A stretch of DNA of 48,292 nucleotides from Deltaproteobacteria bacterium (GTDB taxonomy: Bacteria > Myxococcota_A > Polyangia > JACPQR01): NCBI GenBank assembly GCA_016190375.1, contig JACPQR010000025.1:1-48292 (forward strand), in the 5' to 3' direction. The number at the start of each line of letters is the position of its first letter. Positions within the stretch are counted from its first letter, which is position 1. A model generated the notes under the pieces. That model was not told the origin of the DNA and searched no databases. It saw nothing but the letters and a program-made list of their open reading frames with translations. Below, piece by piece: positions 30,112 through 38,539 of this stretch. The translations under genes were made by a program, and so were the position numbers.

Positions 30112-33100
30112 TCAGGCGTCGACCGCGGGTTCCTCGCGGCTCGCGCTCTGCTTGCGTATTGCCTCGCCGATGCGACGTGGCAGCGGCAGCGCCTGGTACA
30201 GCGCCCTGAGCGCGGGATTGCGGAAGCGCTCGAGCTTGGCCCGCACCTCGGCGTCGGCGCGCGTCAAGGCCACCGCTGCGCCGAGCGTGTCGCCGAGCTC
30301 GTCGAGGACGCGGTACTGCACGAAGTAGATGCGCTCGGCGCGCTCGAGCCGGCCCGCGGCGGCCGCGATCTCGACCGCCGCCCCGGCACTCTCGCGTGCC
30401 GCGCCCCTGTCGCCCTGCGCGCGCTGCGCGTCGGCGAGAACGGCGAGCGCGTGCGCCTCGAACGTGCGTAACCCCGCGGCGCGGGCGATCGTGATCCCTT
30501 CCTCCGCGAGGCGCTGCGCATCCTGGGCGCGCTCCGCCCGCATCTCGAGGTCGGCGCCGACGACCCGCGCCCGCGCCCGGTCGTACGTGTCGCCGCCCGT
30601 GTCGGCGAGCGCGAGCGCGCGGGCGAACGTCTCGGGCGCCTCCTTCCCGTCGCCCGCGTCGGCGAGGACCTCGCATGCCGTCAGGAGCGCGTCCGCCATG
30701 CCGCTGCGGTCGCCGAAGGCCTCGTGCACGGAGACCGCCTTGCGAAGATAGGACAGAGCGCGCGTTCGCTCTCCCATCTCGCCGTATGCCTGCCCGATGT
30801 TCGCGAGCCGGTGGCCGAGCGCGTAGCGGTCGCCGATCTCGCGGTCGAGCGCGAGCGACTGCCGGTACAACGCGATCGCGTCCTCGTACTCGCCCATGGA
30901 TGTGCTCGCGACGCCCATGTTCGACAGCGTCTGCGCCTGCAGCCGCTTGATCCCCAGCCGCCGGTAGATCACGAGCGCCTCGGCGTAGGTCTGAAGGCTC
31001 TCGCGCAGCCTGCCCGTCTGCCTGAGAAGGATCCCCTTCTGGATGAGGACCGTCCCGCGCTGGGTGAGCGCGTCCGCGCCCGTCCCGAGCGTCTCGAGGG
31101 CCTTGTCGCAGCTCTCGATCCCTCGCGCGTACTCGCCGACGTCCCGGTGCACCGCGGCGAGGATGCGAAGCGCCTCGACCTGCGCGCCCTTGTCCCCCGA
31201 CCGCTGCGCGACGTCGAGGGCGGCCTGCACGGCCTTGCCCGCGTTCTCGCTGCGGCCGACGTCCACGTAGAACCGCGCGAGCCGGTTGAGCGCGAGCGCC
31301 ATCTGGGACGCGTCGCTCGCCGCGGTCGCGATCTTGCGCATCGCCTCGAGCTCGGCGAGCTGCTCGCGCCTGCGGCCGAGCCCGCGCAGGATCTGCTCCC
31401 TGCGCTCGTGCGCGAGGAAGCGGTCCTTGCTCGCCAGCGGCAAGAGCTGCGAGGCCTTCTGGTAGAAGTGCAGCGCCTCGCGGTTGGAGTACAGGGCCCG
31501 CGCCGCGTCCGCGGCCTCGAGGTAGTGCTTGGCCGCCGCGAGCGTATCGCCGGCGAGCTCGAGGTGCCGCGCCACCCGGGCCGCCCCCGCGCCGCGCGCG
31601 CTCTTCTCGAGGATGAGGCGCTCGCCGATCTTGCGGTGCATCCGGGCGCGGTCGGCGGGATCGAGGCCGCCGTAGGCGACCTCGCGCACGACCGCGTGGC
31701 GGAACCGGACCTCGCCGCGCTTGCCCAGATCGAGGAGCCCCCTCTTCACGAGTCGCCCGAGCTCGCGGCTCACATCGAGGCCCGACAGGTCCGCGATGAG
31801 CTTCTCGCGGAACACCGAGCCCGCGATCGCGGCCCAGCGCAGCACCATTCGCTCCTCGGGCGGCAGCTCGTCGATGCGGGCCGCGATGACCCCCTCGAGC
31901 GTGGTCGGCAGCGCGACCGTGCCCTTCTTGCGTAGCCGGAGGGTCTTCTTGCCGCTCGGGTCGTGGTCGACCGCGAGGATGTCCCGGTCGATCAGGCTCT
32001 CGATGATCTCGTGGATGAAGAAGGGGTTGCCGCCGCCCTTGGCGAGGATCGCTCCGCGGAGCTCGGCGGTGTCCTCGCCCGATCCGAGGCGATCCTGGAT
32101 CAGGCGCTTGCGGTCCTCGCGCTCCAGCTCCGACAAGCTGATCCGCGCGATGCCCTCGAGGAAGAACGCGAGCCGCTCGTCGGGCCTCGCGACGACGATC
32201 CCGAGGATCGGCAGCGGGTAGCTGCGCTTGGCCAGCTCGCGGAGCAGCTCGAGGCTGGCACGGTCCGCCCACTGGACGTTCTCGATGATCGGCAGGACGG
32301 GAGCCTTCCGCGCCAGCCTGTCGAGGAGCCGTCGGACCGCCAGGGTCGTGATCCGATACCGCTCGGCCGCCTCGGGCGCCTCGACGGACGGGGCGTCCCC
32401 GAGCGGCACGTCGAAGAGCAGGCCGAACGCCCTGAGTGTGTCCTCGCGCTCCCGGACCGCCGCGTCCGCGAACAGGGCGCGGACCTCCGAGTCGATCTTC
32501 TGGCGGATCACCTCGGTCGGGTCCTCGGCGGCGATTCCGCAGGCATCCCGGACGAGGTCCATCGCGCACCCGAAGGGCACATCGAGCGTGGCGAAGGTGC
32601 ACTCCGCACGGAGCACCCTCGCCCCGGGAGGCTCCAGGCTCGCGAGGAAGGCGCCGAGGAGCGAGGTCTTGCCGATCCCCATCTCTCCGATGACCGCGAG
32701 GTAGCTCGACTTGCCGCTCGTCACGACCTCCCGGTACGTCTCGGACAGGCTCCTCAGCTCGAGCTCGCGGCCCACGAGGCCGCCGCCCTCGCTCGCCGCC
32801 TCCCTCATCCGCTCCTCGCGGGTCTTCGCCGAGAGGAAGTGGTAGGCGCGGACGGCGTTCGGCGCCGTGTCGCTCTTGCGGTGGGGTACAGGCGCCCCGT
32901 CGGCGGTCTCGTCGGGAACCGGGATCTGATCGCCCTCCTCGAAGTTGAAGTCCCGGCGCGCCAGCCGGTAGACGCCGCCGCCGACGAGGAGCTGTCCCTC
33001 CCGGGCGTGCTGCGACAGCTTCTCCGCCACGGGGATCACGGGGCCCTGCGGCTCGAAGCGCTTGAGCCGGCCGTCGGCCTCGCGAACGCAGAGCGCCTGG

Positions 33101-34473
33101 CCGCGATTGACGCCGACCCCCAGCGTCAGCGGCGTCGACTCCGGCAGATCGCGGCTCAAACCCTCGAGCGCCTCGAGGACGTCGAGGCCGACCCTCACCG
33201 CCCTGAGCGGATCGTGCACCGACGAGTGGTCCAGCCCGAAGAAGAGAATGAAGCCGCCCTCGTCGGCCGCGCCGACCATCGCGTCGTTCTTGAAGGCGAT
33301 GTCCCCGAGCATCCGGAGCAGCTCGACGAGGGCCGCGTGCGCGACGGGCGAGCCGGATCCGGTGACGAGCCGATCGTAGCCGCGCAGCTCCCCAGCGACC
33401 ACGACGACGTTCTGCCGCTCGCGCAGCTCCCGCTGCGGGCGCACGGGCGTCGAGCCCATGAGCGTCTCGGCGTTGGTGTCGATCTGCACGTCCTCGGCGA
33501 CCGCGGCCTTCGGCGGCGGGCGCACGGGTGCGGCGATCGGAGCACGCGGGTCCGGCGACCTCGGCAGCGCCTGCGCGAGGAAGGCCTCGAGGGTCGAGGC
33601 GTCGCAGATCTCGGGCTGGGCGTGCAGGAAGCGCGCGAGCGCGTTCGCCATCTCGCGCGCGCTCTGGTATCGGCCCTCGCGGTCGCGCACCAGTGCCCGC
33701 ATCACGATCTCGGCGAGCGCCTCGGGGACGTCGGGTGCCGCCTTCTCGATGTGCGTGATGTCCGTGTTGCGGATGAGCTCCAGCGCCTCCATGCCTGCCT
33801 TCGCGCCGAAGAGCGACTTGCCGACGAGCATCTCGTAGAGGACGACCCCCAGCGACCAGACGTCGCTACGCCGGTCGACGGCGAAGCCCGAGGCCTGCTC
33901 CGGCGACATGTACGCGAACTTGCCCTTGATCACGCCCTCCTCGTCGGTGACGAGGCGCGCCTTGGCGATCCCGAAGTCCGTCACCTTCACGCCGCCGTCG
34001 TAGGAGATGAGGAGGTTCTGCGGGGATACGTCGCGGTGGACGATCTCCATCGCCTCGCCACGCTCGTCCTTGCGGCTGTGGGCGTAGTCGAGCCCCTTCG
34101 CAGACTCCTGCGCGATGTACGCGGCCAGGGGGAAGGCGATGCGGCGCCGGGCCTTGCCGAGCGCGGAGCTCAGCTTCGCGAGGTCGGTCCCGTCCACGAA
34201 CTCCATCGCGAGCAGGCGATCGTCTCCCGCCTCCTCGAAGGCGTACACCTGGACGATGTTCGGGTGATTGAGGCGCATCGCCACCTTGGCCTCGTCCACG
34301 AACATGGCGATGAAGCGGTCGTTGCGAGCGAACGCGGGAAGGACCCGCTTGACCACGAGGAGCTTGTCGATCCCCTGGGCGCCGGCGCGCTTGGCGAGGA
34401 ACACCTCCGCCATCCCGCCCGACCCGAGCTTGCGGAGGAACTGGTAGCGACCGACGGTCTCCACGGCGATCAC
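30112..34473 (-). CDS. Giant Ser/Thr kinase - degenerate cyclase - AAA ATPase - TPR protein
   Basis: The 1453-residue protein starts at GTG. Its N-terminal kinase (residues 10-290) is intact: GSGGMAEVF loop (17-25), Lys42, VHRDVSPQN near 145, TDFGIAKA and MSPEQASG. At about 355-530 lies a nucleotidyl cyclase-like shell (VVVVAGELRGYDRLV ... GGFILFFGLD) whose metal-binding Asp residues are replaced, so it is probably a regulatory relic. Residues about 570-800 form a STAND-type ATPase with Walker A GEMGIGKTS. From about 930 on there are ten or more TPR units (ALNRLARFYVDVGRSENAGK onward). The domain order equals that of the plus-strand kinase at 16571, but the sequences are clearly diverged. Targets are unknown. 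Confidence 0.93.
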   Translation of the reverse strand: MIAVETVGRYQFLRKLGSGGMAEVFLAKRAGAQGIDKLLVVKRVLPAFARNDRFIAMFVDEAKVAMRLNHPNIVQVYAFEEAGDDRLLAMEFVDGTDLAKLSSALGKARRRIAFPLAAYIAQESAKGLDYAHSRKDERGEAMEIVHRDVSPQNLLISYDGGVKVTDFGIAKARLVTDEEGVIKGKFAYMSPEQASGFAVDRRSDVWSLGVVLYEMLVGKSLFGAKAGMEALELIRNTDITHIEKAAPDVPEALAEIVMRALVRDREGRYQSAREMANALARFLHAQPEICDASTLEAFLAQALPRSPDPRAPIAAPVRPPPKAAVAEDVQIDTNAETLMGSTPVRPQRELRERQNVVVVAGELRGYDRLVTGSGSPVAHAALVELLRMLGDIAFKNDAMVGAADEGGFILFFGLDHSSVHDPLRAVRVGLDVLEALEGLSRDLPESTPLTLGVGVNRGQALCVREADGRLKRFEPQGPVIPVAEKLSQHAREGQLLVGGGVYRLARRDFNFEEGDQIPVPDETADGAPVPHRKSDTAPNAVRAYHFLSAKTREERMREAASEGGGLVGRELELRSLSETYREVVTSGKSSYLAVIGEMGIGKTSLLGAFLASLEPPGARVLRAECTFATLDVPFGCAMDLVRDACGIAAEDPTEVIRQKIDSEVRALFADAAVREREDTLRAFGLLFDVPLGDAPSVEAPEAAERYRITTLAVRRLLDRLARKAPVLPIIENVQWADRASLELLRELAKRSYPLPILGIVVARPDERLAFFLEGIARISLSELEREDRKRLIQDRLGSGEDTAELRGAILAKGGGNPFFIHEIIESLIDRDILAVDHDPSGKKTLRLRKKGTVALPTTLEGVIAARIDELPPEERMVLRWAAIAGSVFREKLIADLSGLDVSRELGRLVKRGLLDLGKRGEVRFRHAVVREVAYGGLDPADRARMHRKIGERLILEKSARGAGAARVARHLELAGDTLAAAKHYLEAADAARALYSNREALHFYQKASQLLPLASKDRFLAHERREQILRGLGRRREQLAELEAMRKIATAASDASQMALALNRLARFYVDVGRSENAGKAVQAALDVAQRSGDKGAQVEALRILAAVHRDVGEYARGIESCDKALETLGTGADALTQRGTVLIQKGILLRQTGRLRESLQTYAEALVIYRRLGIKRLQAQTLSNMGVASTSMGEYEDAIALYRQSLALDREIGDRYALGHRLANIGQAYGEMGERTRALSYLRKAVSVHEAFGDRSGMADALLTACEVLADAGDGKEAPETFARALALADTGGDTYDRARARVVGADLEMRAERAQDAQRLAEEGITIARAAGLRTFEAHALAVLADAQRAQGDRGAARESAGAAVEIAAAAGRLERAERIYFVQYRVLDELGDTLGAAVALTRADAEVRAKLERFRNPALRALYQALPLPRRIGEAIRKQSASREEPAVDA

Positions 34474-34477
34474 TCGG

Positions 34478-34483
34478 ACGATA
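34478..34483 (-). promoter_or_regulatory. Candidate -10 box TATCGT before the giant kinase start
   Basis: On the minus strand TATCGT is followed by four bases and the GTG at 34473. No Shine-Dalgarno is present and no convincing -35 lies 16-18 nt upstream. It fits the leaderless pattern seen at other genes here, or translation could begin at the in-frame GTG 9 nt further in. Confidence 0.3.
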
Positions 34484-34562
34484 TCATGGCCGGTAGACGC
34501 CGCTGGACTTCGGACCGCTCCTGCCGCTATCGTCCCGCCACGTTCCGGAGAGGATGGTGCGC

Positions 34563-34844
34563 ATGAAGAACCTGGGCTCGATTCTGGAAGCGCTGGTGCT
34601 GAGCGGCTCGCTGGCGGTCGCGGGCGTGGCCTGCGGCGGGTCCGACGAAGGGGCAGCCGAGGGAGGCGGAGGAGAAGCCACGCAGGGCGGCGAGAGCGGC
34701 TGCAGCGGCGCAGGCGGGTGCAGCGGCGCGATGGGCGGCGAAGCTGGCGGCGGCGAAGCTGGCGGCGGCGAGGCCGGCGGCGGCGAGGCTGGCGGCGGCG
34801 AGGCCGGCGGCGGCGAAGCCGGCGGCGGCGAGACCGGCGAGTAG
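34563..34844 (+). CDS. Small Gly/Glu repeat lipoprotein
   Basis: A 93-residue product: lipoprotein-type signal (MKNLGSILEALVLSGSLAVA, then GVAC with Cys24), a short Ser/Cys/Gly stretch with two more cysteines (GCSGAGGCSG), then seven copies of the pentapeptide GEAGG ending GETGE. The pentapeptides come from a 15-bp tandem DNA repeat. I chose ATG 34563 because GGAG-AGGA lies about 9 nt upstream, while an in-frame ATG at 34554 abuts that site. No family is recognised; an acidic flexible surface tether is the simplest reading. Confidence 0.7.
   Translation: MKNLGSILEALVLSGSLAVAGVACGGSDEGAAEGGGGEATQGGESGCSGAGGCSGAMGGEAGGGEAGGGEAGGGEAGGGEAGGGEAGGGETGE
34737..34841 (+). repeat. 15-bp tandem repeat coding GEAGG units
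   Basis: Seven head-to-tail copies of a 15-bp unit close to GCGGCGAAGCTGGCG. Variation is mostly at synonymous positions (GAA/GAG, GCT/GCC). Copy number is in frame, so gain or loss of units would lengthen or shorten the protein without breaking it. Confidence 0.85.
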
Positions 34845-34859
34845 GCGCGTCGAGGTCGC

Positions 34860-34883
34860 GGGCCGCGCTCTGGCGCGGGCCCC
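34860..34883. terminator. GC-rich hairpin between convergent genes
   Basis: GGGCCGCGC and GCGCGGGCCC face each other across a four-base loop, with one bulge. The hairpin lies in the 47-bp gap between the convergent small repeat lipoprotein and the membrane protein gene. There is no T-run on either side, so it is an atypical terminator at best. Confidence 0.4.
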
Positions 34884-34891
34884 GCTCCCTG

Positions 34892-35629
34892 TCAGCCCGG
34901 CGTCCCCAGCGAGCTCGGCTCGCCGGCGTCGGGATCCGCGATCTTCCGCGTGTTGCGCACCAGGATCACCGCGTTGAAGCCGAAGAAGAAGAGGAGCATC
35001 GCGTACATCGCGACGGTCCAGTACCGATCTCCGGGGGCCTCGCCGTCGATGAGGACCCAAGCATCGGCTGGAACGGGCGTCCCCGCCTGCTGCTCGAGAT
35101 AGGCGCGTACGCTCTTGTACGCCGATCCGGCGCGAGACATGCGGACCATCCGGCCCGTGTAGATGCCGTGGGGCTTGGCTCGACCTGCCGGGGTCCCGTC
35201 CTCGATGAACCTCTCGACGAGGATCCTGGACTGACCAGCCACGGGATAGACGCGGAAGACTCCCGAGCTTCCCAGGCGCCGGAAGCGGACCGCACGCGCG
35301 GCCATCGGCATCGCACGAAGGGTCACGTACTCGTCCTCTGCGAGAGTCCCGACGCTCACCTGGTCGGCGGCACCGAGGTCCCTCGGCGACCTGTCGGCGA
35401 AGAAGAAGTACCTCAGGTCGCCCCGGTACAGGACCATCAACCCCAGGCTCAGGATCATCACGGTGACGGTGAGCGCGACTCCGGTCAGGCCTCGGGTGCG
35501 CGACGGCGTGGGCAGGGCGAGGAGGTCGGCGTCCAGCTCGTCGTCGCGCATGCGGCCCATGGGAGGCACGACATCCGCGAGTGTCGATGGCGTTCTGTCC
35601 GGCAATCCCAGCTCCAGGTTCAGCTCCAA
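34892..35629 (-). CDS. Two-pass membrane protein of unknown function
   Basis: The 245-residue product has transmembrane segments at about 49-68 (GVALTVTVMILSLGLMVLY) and 208-226 (TVAMYAMLLFFFGFNAVILV). They enclose a non-cytoplasmic domain of about 135 residues rich in beta strands (YVTLRAMPMAARAVRFRRLG, AWVLIDGEAPGD). Charged tails lie on the inside. No family is recognised. The frame begins at a TTG at 35629; an ATG at 35560 is an alternative, and neither has a good Shine-Dalgarno. A stable hairpin with a T-run (reading on the opposite strand) sits just upstream. Confidence 0.72.
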   Translation of the reverse strand: MELNLELGLPDRTPSTLADVVPPMGRMRDDELDADLLALPTPSRTRGLTGVALTVTVMILSLGLMVLYRGDLRYFFFADRSPRDLGAADQVSVGTLAEDEYVTLRAMPMAARAVRFRRLGSSGVFRVYPVAGQSRILVERFIEDGTPAGRAKPHGIYTGRMVRMSRAGSAYKSVRAYLEQQAGTPVPADAWVLIDGEAPGDRYWTVAMYAMLLFFFGFNAVILVRNTRKIADPDAGEPSSLGTPG

Positions 35630-35661
35630 TCCAGCACCCGACGAATCGTTCTGACAACTCC

Positions 35662-35688
35662 GGCACCGATTGGTGCCCCCCTTTTTTT
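35662..35688 (+). terminator. Hairpin plus seven-T run (intrinsic terminator, plus strand)
   Basis: GGCACC, a four-base loop GATT, and GGTGCC form a perfect six-pair stem, followed by CCCC and seven T residues: a textbook rho-independent terminator reading to the right. No plus-strand gene ends nearby; the closest, at 34844, is over 800 bases upstream. It may stop antisense or read-through RNA before the plus-strand gene at 35765. Confidence 0.5.
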
Positions 35689-35724
35689 GTGTATATCACG
35701 GGCCTTGGCAGCGGGACAGCCGCG

Positions 35725-35754
35725 TTGACTTCCCCTCACCCCCCGGCCTAGTGT
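35725..35754 (+). promoter_or_regulatory. Candidate promoter TTGACT-N18-TAGTGT
   Basis: TTGACT (35725-35730) matches the -35 consensus at five of six positions. TAGTGT (35749-35754) follows after 18 nt. The ATG at 35765 is 10 nt past the -10, leaving a leader of only a few bases. Confidence 0.42.
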
Positions 35755-35764
35755 TCCCTCGCTC

Positions 35765-36328
35765 ATGGCTGGGAGGCTGGCCCTCGTCGCGGCCCTAGGG
35801 ATCGCTGCCTCGTGCTCGGACCCGACGCCGACCGCCCTGACCCTGCCAGGGGCCTTCGAACGGGTCGCGAGCGCAATCGATGCGGCGGATGCAAAGAGGT
35901 TGTACTGGGACCTGGACCTCGAGGCGCGCTGGTCCTTGATGAGCATCCATCGCAGCCAGAAGCGTGCCCGGCGCCTCGTGAACGGCGCCTATCCCCCCGA
36001 GGAGAGGGAGAGGGCCACGGGCCGATGGACCGTCGGCGCCGAGGCGCGGACGCCCGGCGAGCTGTTCGCGATCCTCTGCGCCCGCGACGACTGCATGGAG
36101 CCCCTGAGGGCCAAGATCGGCGCGGCAGCGAGGATCGAGCGGACGGCGGACGGCGGCGTCGTCCACACGATCAGGGGAGGAACCTATCGCTTCACGAAGG
36201 GGGCGGATGGCCGGTACGGCCTGGTCGGTTTCGCCGACCGCCTGGCCGCGCTGAAGCTCGAGGTCGCCCGGGACCTCGAGGTGATCGAGCGCACGGCTCT
36301 CTCGTATCGAGGCTCGAAGGGACGGTGA
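35765..36328 (+). CDS. Lipoprotein of unknown function
   Basis: A 187-residue lipoprotein with signal ending IAASC (Cys17). The mature part is helical: FERVASAIDAADAKRLYWDL, then EARWSLMSIHRSQKRARRLV, and a C-terminal sheet (GGVVHTIRGGTYRFTKG). Similar small lipoproteins are widespread in myxobacteria, but I cannot name a family. One nucleotide separates its stop from the ATG of the isopropylmalate dehydrogenase-like gene, so they share a transcript. Confidence 0.78.
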   Translation: MAGRLALVAALGIAASCSDPTPTALTLPGAFERVASAIDAADAKRLYWDLDLEARWSLMSIHRSQKRARRLVNGAYPPEERERATGRWTVGAEARTPGELFAILCARDDCMEPLRAKIGAAARIERTADGGVVHTIRGGTYRFTKGADGRYGLVGFADRLAALKLEVARDLEVIERTALSYRGSKGR

Positions 36329-36329
36329 C

Positions 36330-37391
36330 ATGGCTCGCATCGCTGTGATTCCTGGGGACGGCATCGGAATCGACGTCACGGCCGAGGCCGTGAAGGTCAT
36401 GAAGGCCCTCGCGGCGGCGCGCCGCATACCGCTCGAGCTCGTGCTCTTCCCGCACGGAGCGCAGCACTACCTGGACACCGGTGTCTCGTTCCCGGACTCC
36501 GTCCTCGACGACATCAGGCAGCACTACGACGCCGTGTTCCTCGGCGCTCTGGGCGACCCGCGGATCCCCGACATGTCGAACGCACGCGACATCCTCTTCG
36601 GGCTGCGCTTCGGCCTGGACCTGTTCATCAACTTCAGGCCCGTCAAGCTCCTCGACGAACGTCTCTCGCCGCTCAAGGGACGCGGGCCCGCGGACCTCGA
36701 CCTCGTGGTCTTCCGCGAGAACACGGAGGGCCACTACGTCCACATGGGAGGCATCTTCAAGAAGGGCACGCCGGACGAGATCGCGATCAACGAGGACGTG
36801 AACACCCGCAAGGGGGTGGAGCGGATCATCCGCGCCGCGTTCGAGTACGCCCGTGACCACGGCCGGCCGAGCCTGACCATGAGCGACAAGTCCAACGCCC
36901 TTCGCTTCGCCCACGACCTGTGGCAGCGCACGTTCATCGAGGTCTCCCGCGAGTACCCGTCGATCGAGCCGCGCCACCTGTACATCGACGCGCTCGCCAT
37001 GCAGCTCATCAAGAACCCGGGGCAGTTCCACGTCATCGTCACCTGCAACCTGTTCGGCGACATCATCACGGACCTCGGCGCAGCGCTCCAGGGCGGGCTG
37101 GGTATGGCCGCGTCGGGGAACATCCACCCGGGTCGGGTCTCGATGTTCGAGCCCGTCCACGGCAGCGCCCCCAAGTACGCGGGCAAGGACACCGCGAATC
37201 CGATCGGCGCGATCCTGACGGCCCAGATGCTCCTCGAGCAAGTCGGGTTCGCAAAGGAAGCGAAGGTGATAGAGGAGGCGGTCCGGGCGGCGCTCCAGAG
37301 CGGCCGTGCGACCAAGGACGTCGGCGGCTCGCTGGGCACCCGCGCGACGGGCGACGCCATCGCGCTGGAGGTCGAGCGATTGTCCGCGTAG
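36330..37391 (+). CDS. 3-isopropylmalate/tartrate dehydrogenase-like oxidative decarboxylase
   Basis: The 353-residue enzyme belongs to the isocitrate/isopropylmalate dehydrogenase family, which oxidises a 2-hydroxy acid with NAD(P) and releases CO2. Signatures are the N-terminal IAVIPGDGIGIDVTAEAV, the substrate-binding LRFGLDLFINFRPVKLL, FRENTEGHYVHMG, and the metal and cofactor region DIITDLGAALQGGLGMAASG followed by FEPVHGSAPKYAGKDTANP. A role in leucine synthesis (LeuB) is possible, but the INFRPVKLL and HYVHMG variants also fit tartrate or other malate-type substrates. A LeuA-like synthase lies 3.5 kb downstream on the same strand, though not in the same operon. Confidence 0.85.
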   Translation: MARIAVIPGDGIGIDVTAEAVKVMKALAAARRIPLELVLFPHGAQHYLDTGVSFPDSVLDDIRQHYDAVFLGALGDPRIPDMSNARDILFGLRFGLDLFINFRPVKLLDERLSPLKGRGPADLDLVVFRENTEGHYVHMGGIFKKGTPDEIAINEDVNTRKGVERIIRAAFEYARDHGRPSLTMSDKSNALRFAHDLWQRTFIEVSREYPSIEPRHLYIDALAMQLIKNPGQFHVIVTCNLFGDIITDLGAALQGGLGMAASGNIHPGRVSMFEPVHGSAPKYAGKDTANPIGAILTAQMLLEQVGFAKEAKVIEEAVRAALQSGRATKDVGGSLGTRATGDAIALEVERLSA

Positions 37392-37447
37392 GCTATTGAT
37401 CCCCGGGGCGGAATCGTCGTAGGTCCCGTCCACACAAGGAGACGAAA

Positions 37448-38422
37448 ATGAAGCTTCTGGACCGCTCCCTTCTTCTGGCAATCGCTTCTCTTGTCGCCAC
37501 GCTCGGGCTCGCTGGCTGCCGCAGCACCGGTGGGGGCGGCGACGACGACGACGCCGATGGAGACGCGGACTCGGATGCCGACGCCGATTCCGACGCCGAC
37601 GCCGATTCCGACGCCGACAGCGACACCGACAGCGACAGCGACACCGACGCCGACAGCGACACCGACGGCGACGGCGACGCCGACATCCCCTGCGACGGCG
37701 AGGACACGGACGCGGCCTGCAGCGACAGCCAGGACAACAACGGCAACGAGTACACCGACTGCACCGACTTCTGCTGCACGCGCAACGCGGCGATCACGGT
37801 CTGCACCCAGGACGCGACCGTCCAGGACGTCAGGCAGGGCGAGGTGGAGCCGTTCACGGTGGTCCGCCTGCAGAACATGCTCGTGACGGCCGTCGAGGGC
37901 ACGAGCTGGTACATGCAGGACGCCGACGCGGAGTCGCCGGACTTCAGCGGGATCTTCGCCTACGTCCCCAACACGAACCCGAGCGGAATCACGATCCCCG
38001 CCGTGGGCGACATCATCGACGTCGTCGGCGAGTACGCGGAGTTCTACGACTACTCGGAGCTCTCGTGGGTGCACGAGCCCATCGTCGTGTCGAGCGGCAA
38101 CCCCGATGCGACTCCGGTGGCCGTGGCGCCGGAGGACATCGGCGACGAGGACGGCTCCGCGGGCGACAGCGCCGAGGCCCTCGAGTCGGTCCTAGTCACG
38201 ACCAACGGCGAGGTGACGAGCCTCGAGCCCGCGCCCGGCGCGGGCGACACCGAGCCCACCAACGAGTTCGTGATCGACGGAGCCCTCCGCATCGACGACC
38301 GGATGTACCTGGTCTCACCGGCGGTCGACGACCTCATCTCGGTCACCGGCCCGCTCCGCTTCGGCAACGAGCACTTCAAGGTCGAGCCGCGCTGGGAAGA
38401 GGACGTGGAGCTCACGGAGTAG
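37448..38422 (+). CDS. Lipoprotein with Asp/Ser/Ala repeat stalk and C-terminal OB-like domain
   Basis: A 324-residue lipoprotein: signal ending LGLAGC (Cys24), then about 45 residues of Asp alternating with Ser, Ala, Thr or Gly (SDADADSDADADSDADSD and so on). A Cys-rich knot follows (CSDSQDNNGNEYTDCTDFCC), of a kind repeated in myxobacterial surface proteins. The C-terminal 200 residues (VRLQNMLVTAVEGTSWYMQD, GIFAYVPN, VGDIIDVVGEY) resemble the OB-fold module seen next to exported nucleases. The acidic stalk probably binds calcium and holds the domain away from the membrane. AAGGAGA precedes the ATG. It follows the dehydrogenase gene by 56 nt. Confidence 0.83.
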   Translation: MKLLDRSLLLAIASLVATLGLAGCRSTGGGGDDDDADGDADSDADADSDADADSDADSDTDSDSDTDADSDTDGDGDADIPCDGEDTDAACSDSQDNNGNEYTDCTDFCCTRNAAITVCTQDATVQDVRQGEVEPFTVVRLQNMLVTAVEGTSWYMQDADAESPDFSGIFAYVPNTNPSGITIPAVGDIIDVVGEYAEFYDYSELSWVHEPIVVSSGNPDATPVAVAPEDIGDEDGSAGDSAEALESVLVTTNGEVTSLEPAPGAGDTEPTNEFVIDGALRIDDRMYLVSPAVDDLISVTGPLRFGNEHFKVEPRWEEDVELTE

Positions 38423-38539
38423 GGGACACGCACCCGGTCTGCATCTACCCGAGATCACAGCGCTTCCAGACCATACCGCGCATTTCGTCTCGCGTTCCGC
38501 GCACGGAGCGGCTACGCGCCCCGGAGCGTGGGCACTCGA

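Noticed and set aside
31963..34566. 867-codon plus-strand open frame opposite the second giant kinase
   Set aside because: Same reason: a shadow of the kinase coding strand, and it runs into the start of the small repeat lipoprotein.
34563..34844. Ribosomal peptide (HvfA/oxazolone-type) precursor
   Set aside because: Two Cys in a Gly/Ser stretch after a signal peptide are suggestive, but the EGKCG repeats are missing and no MNIO enzyme or partner gene is near.
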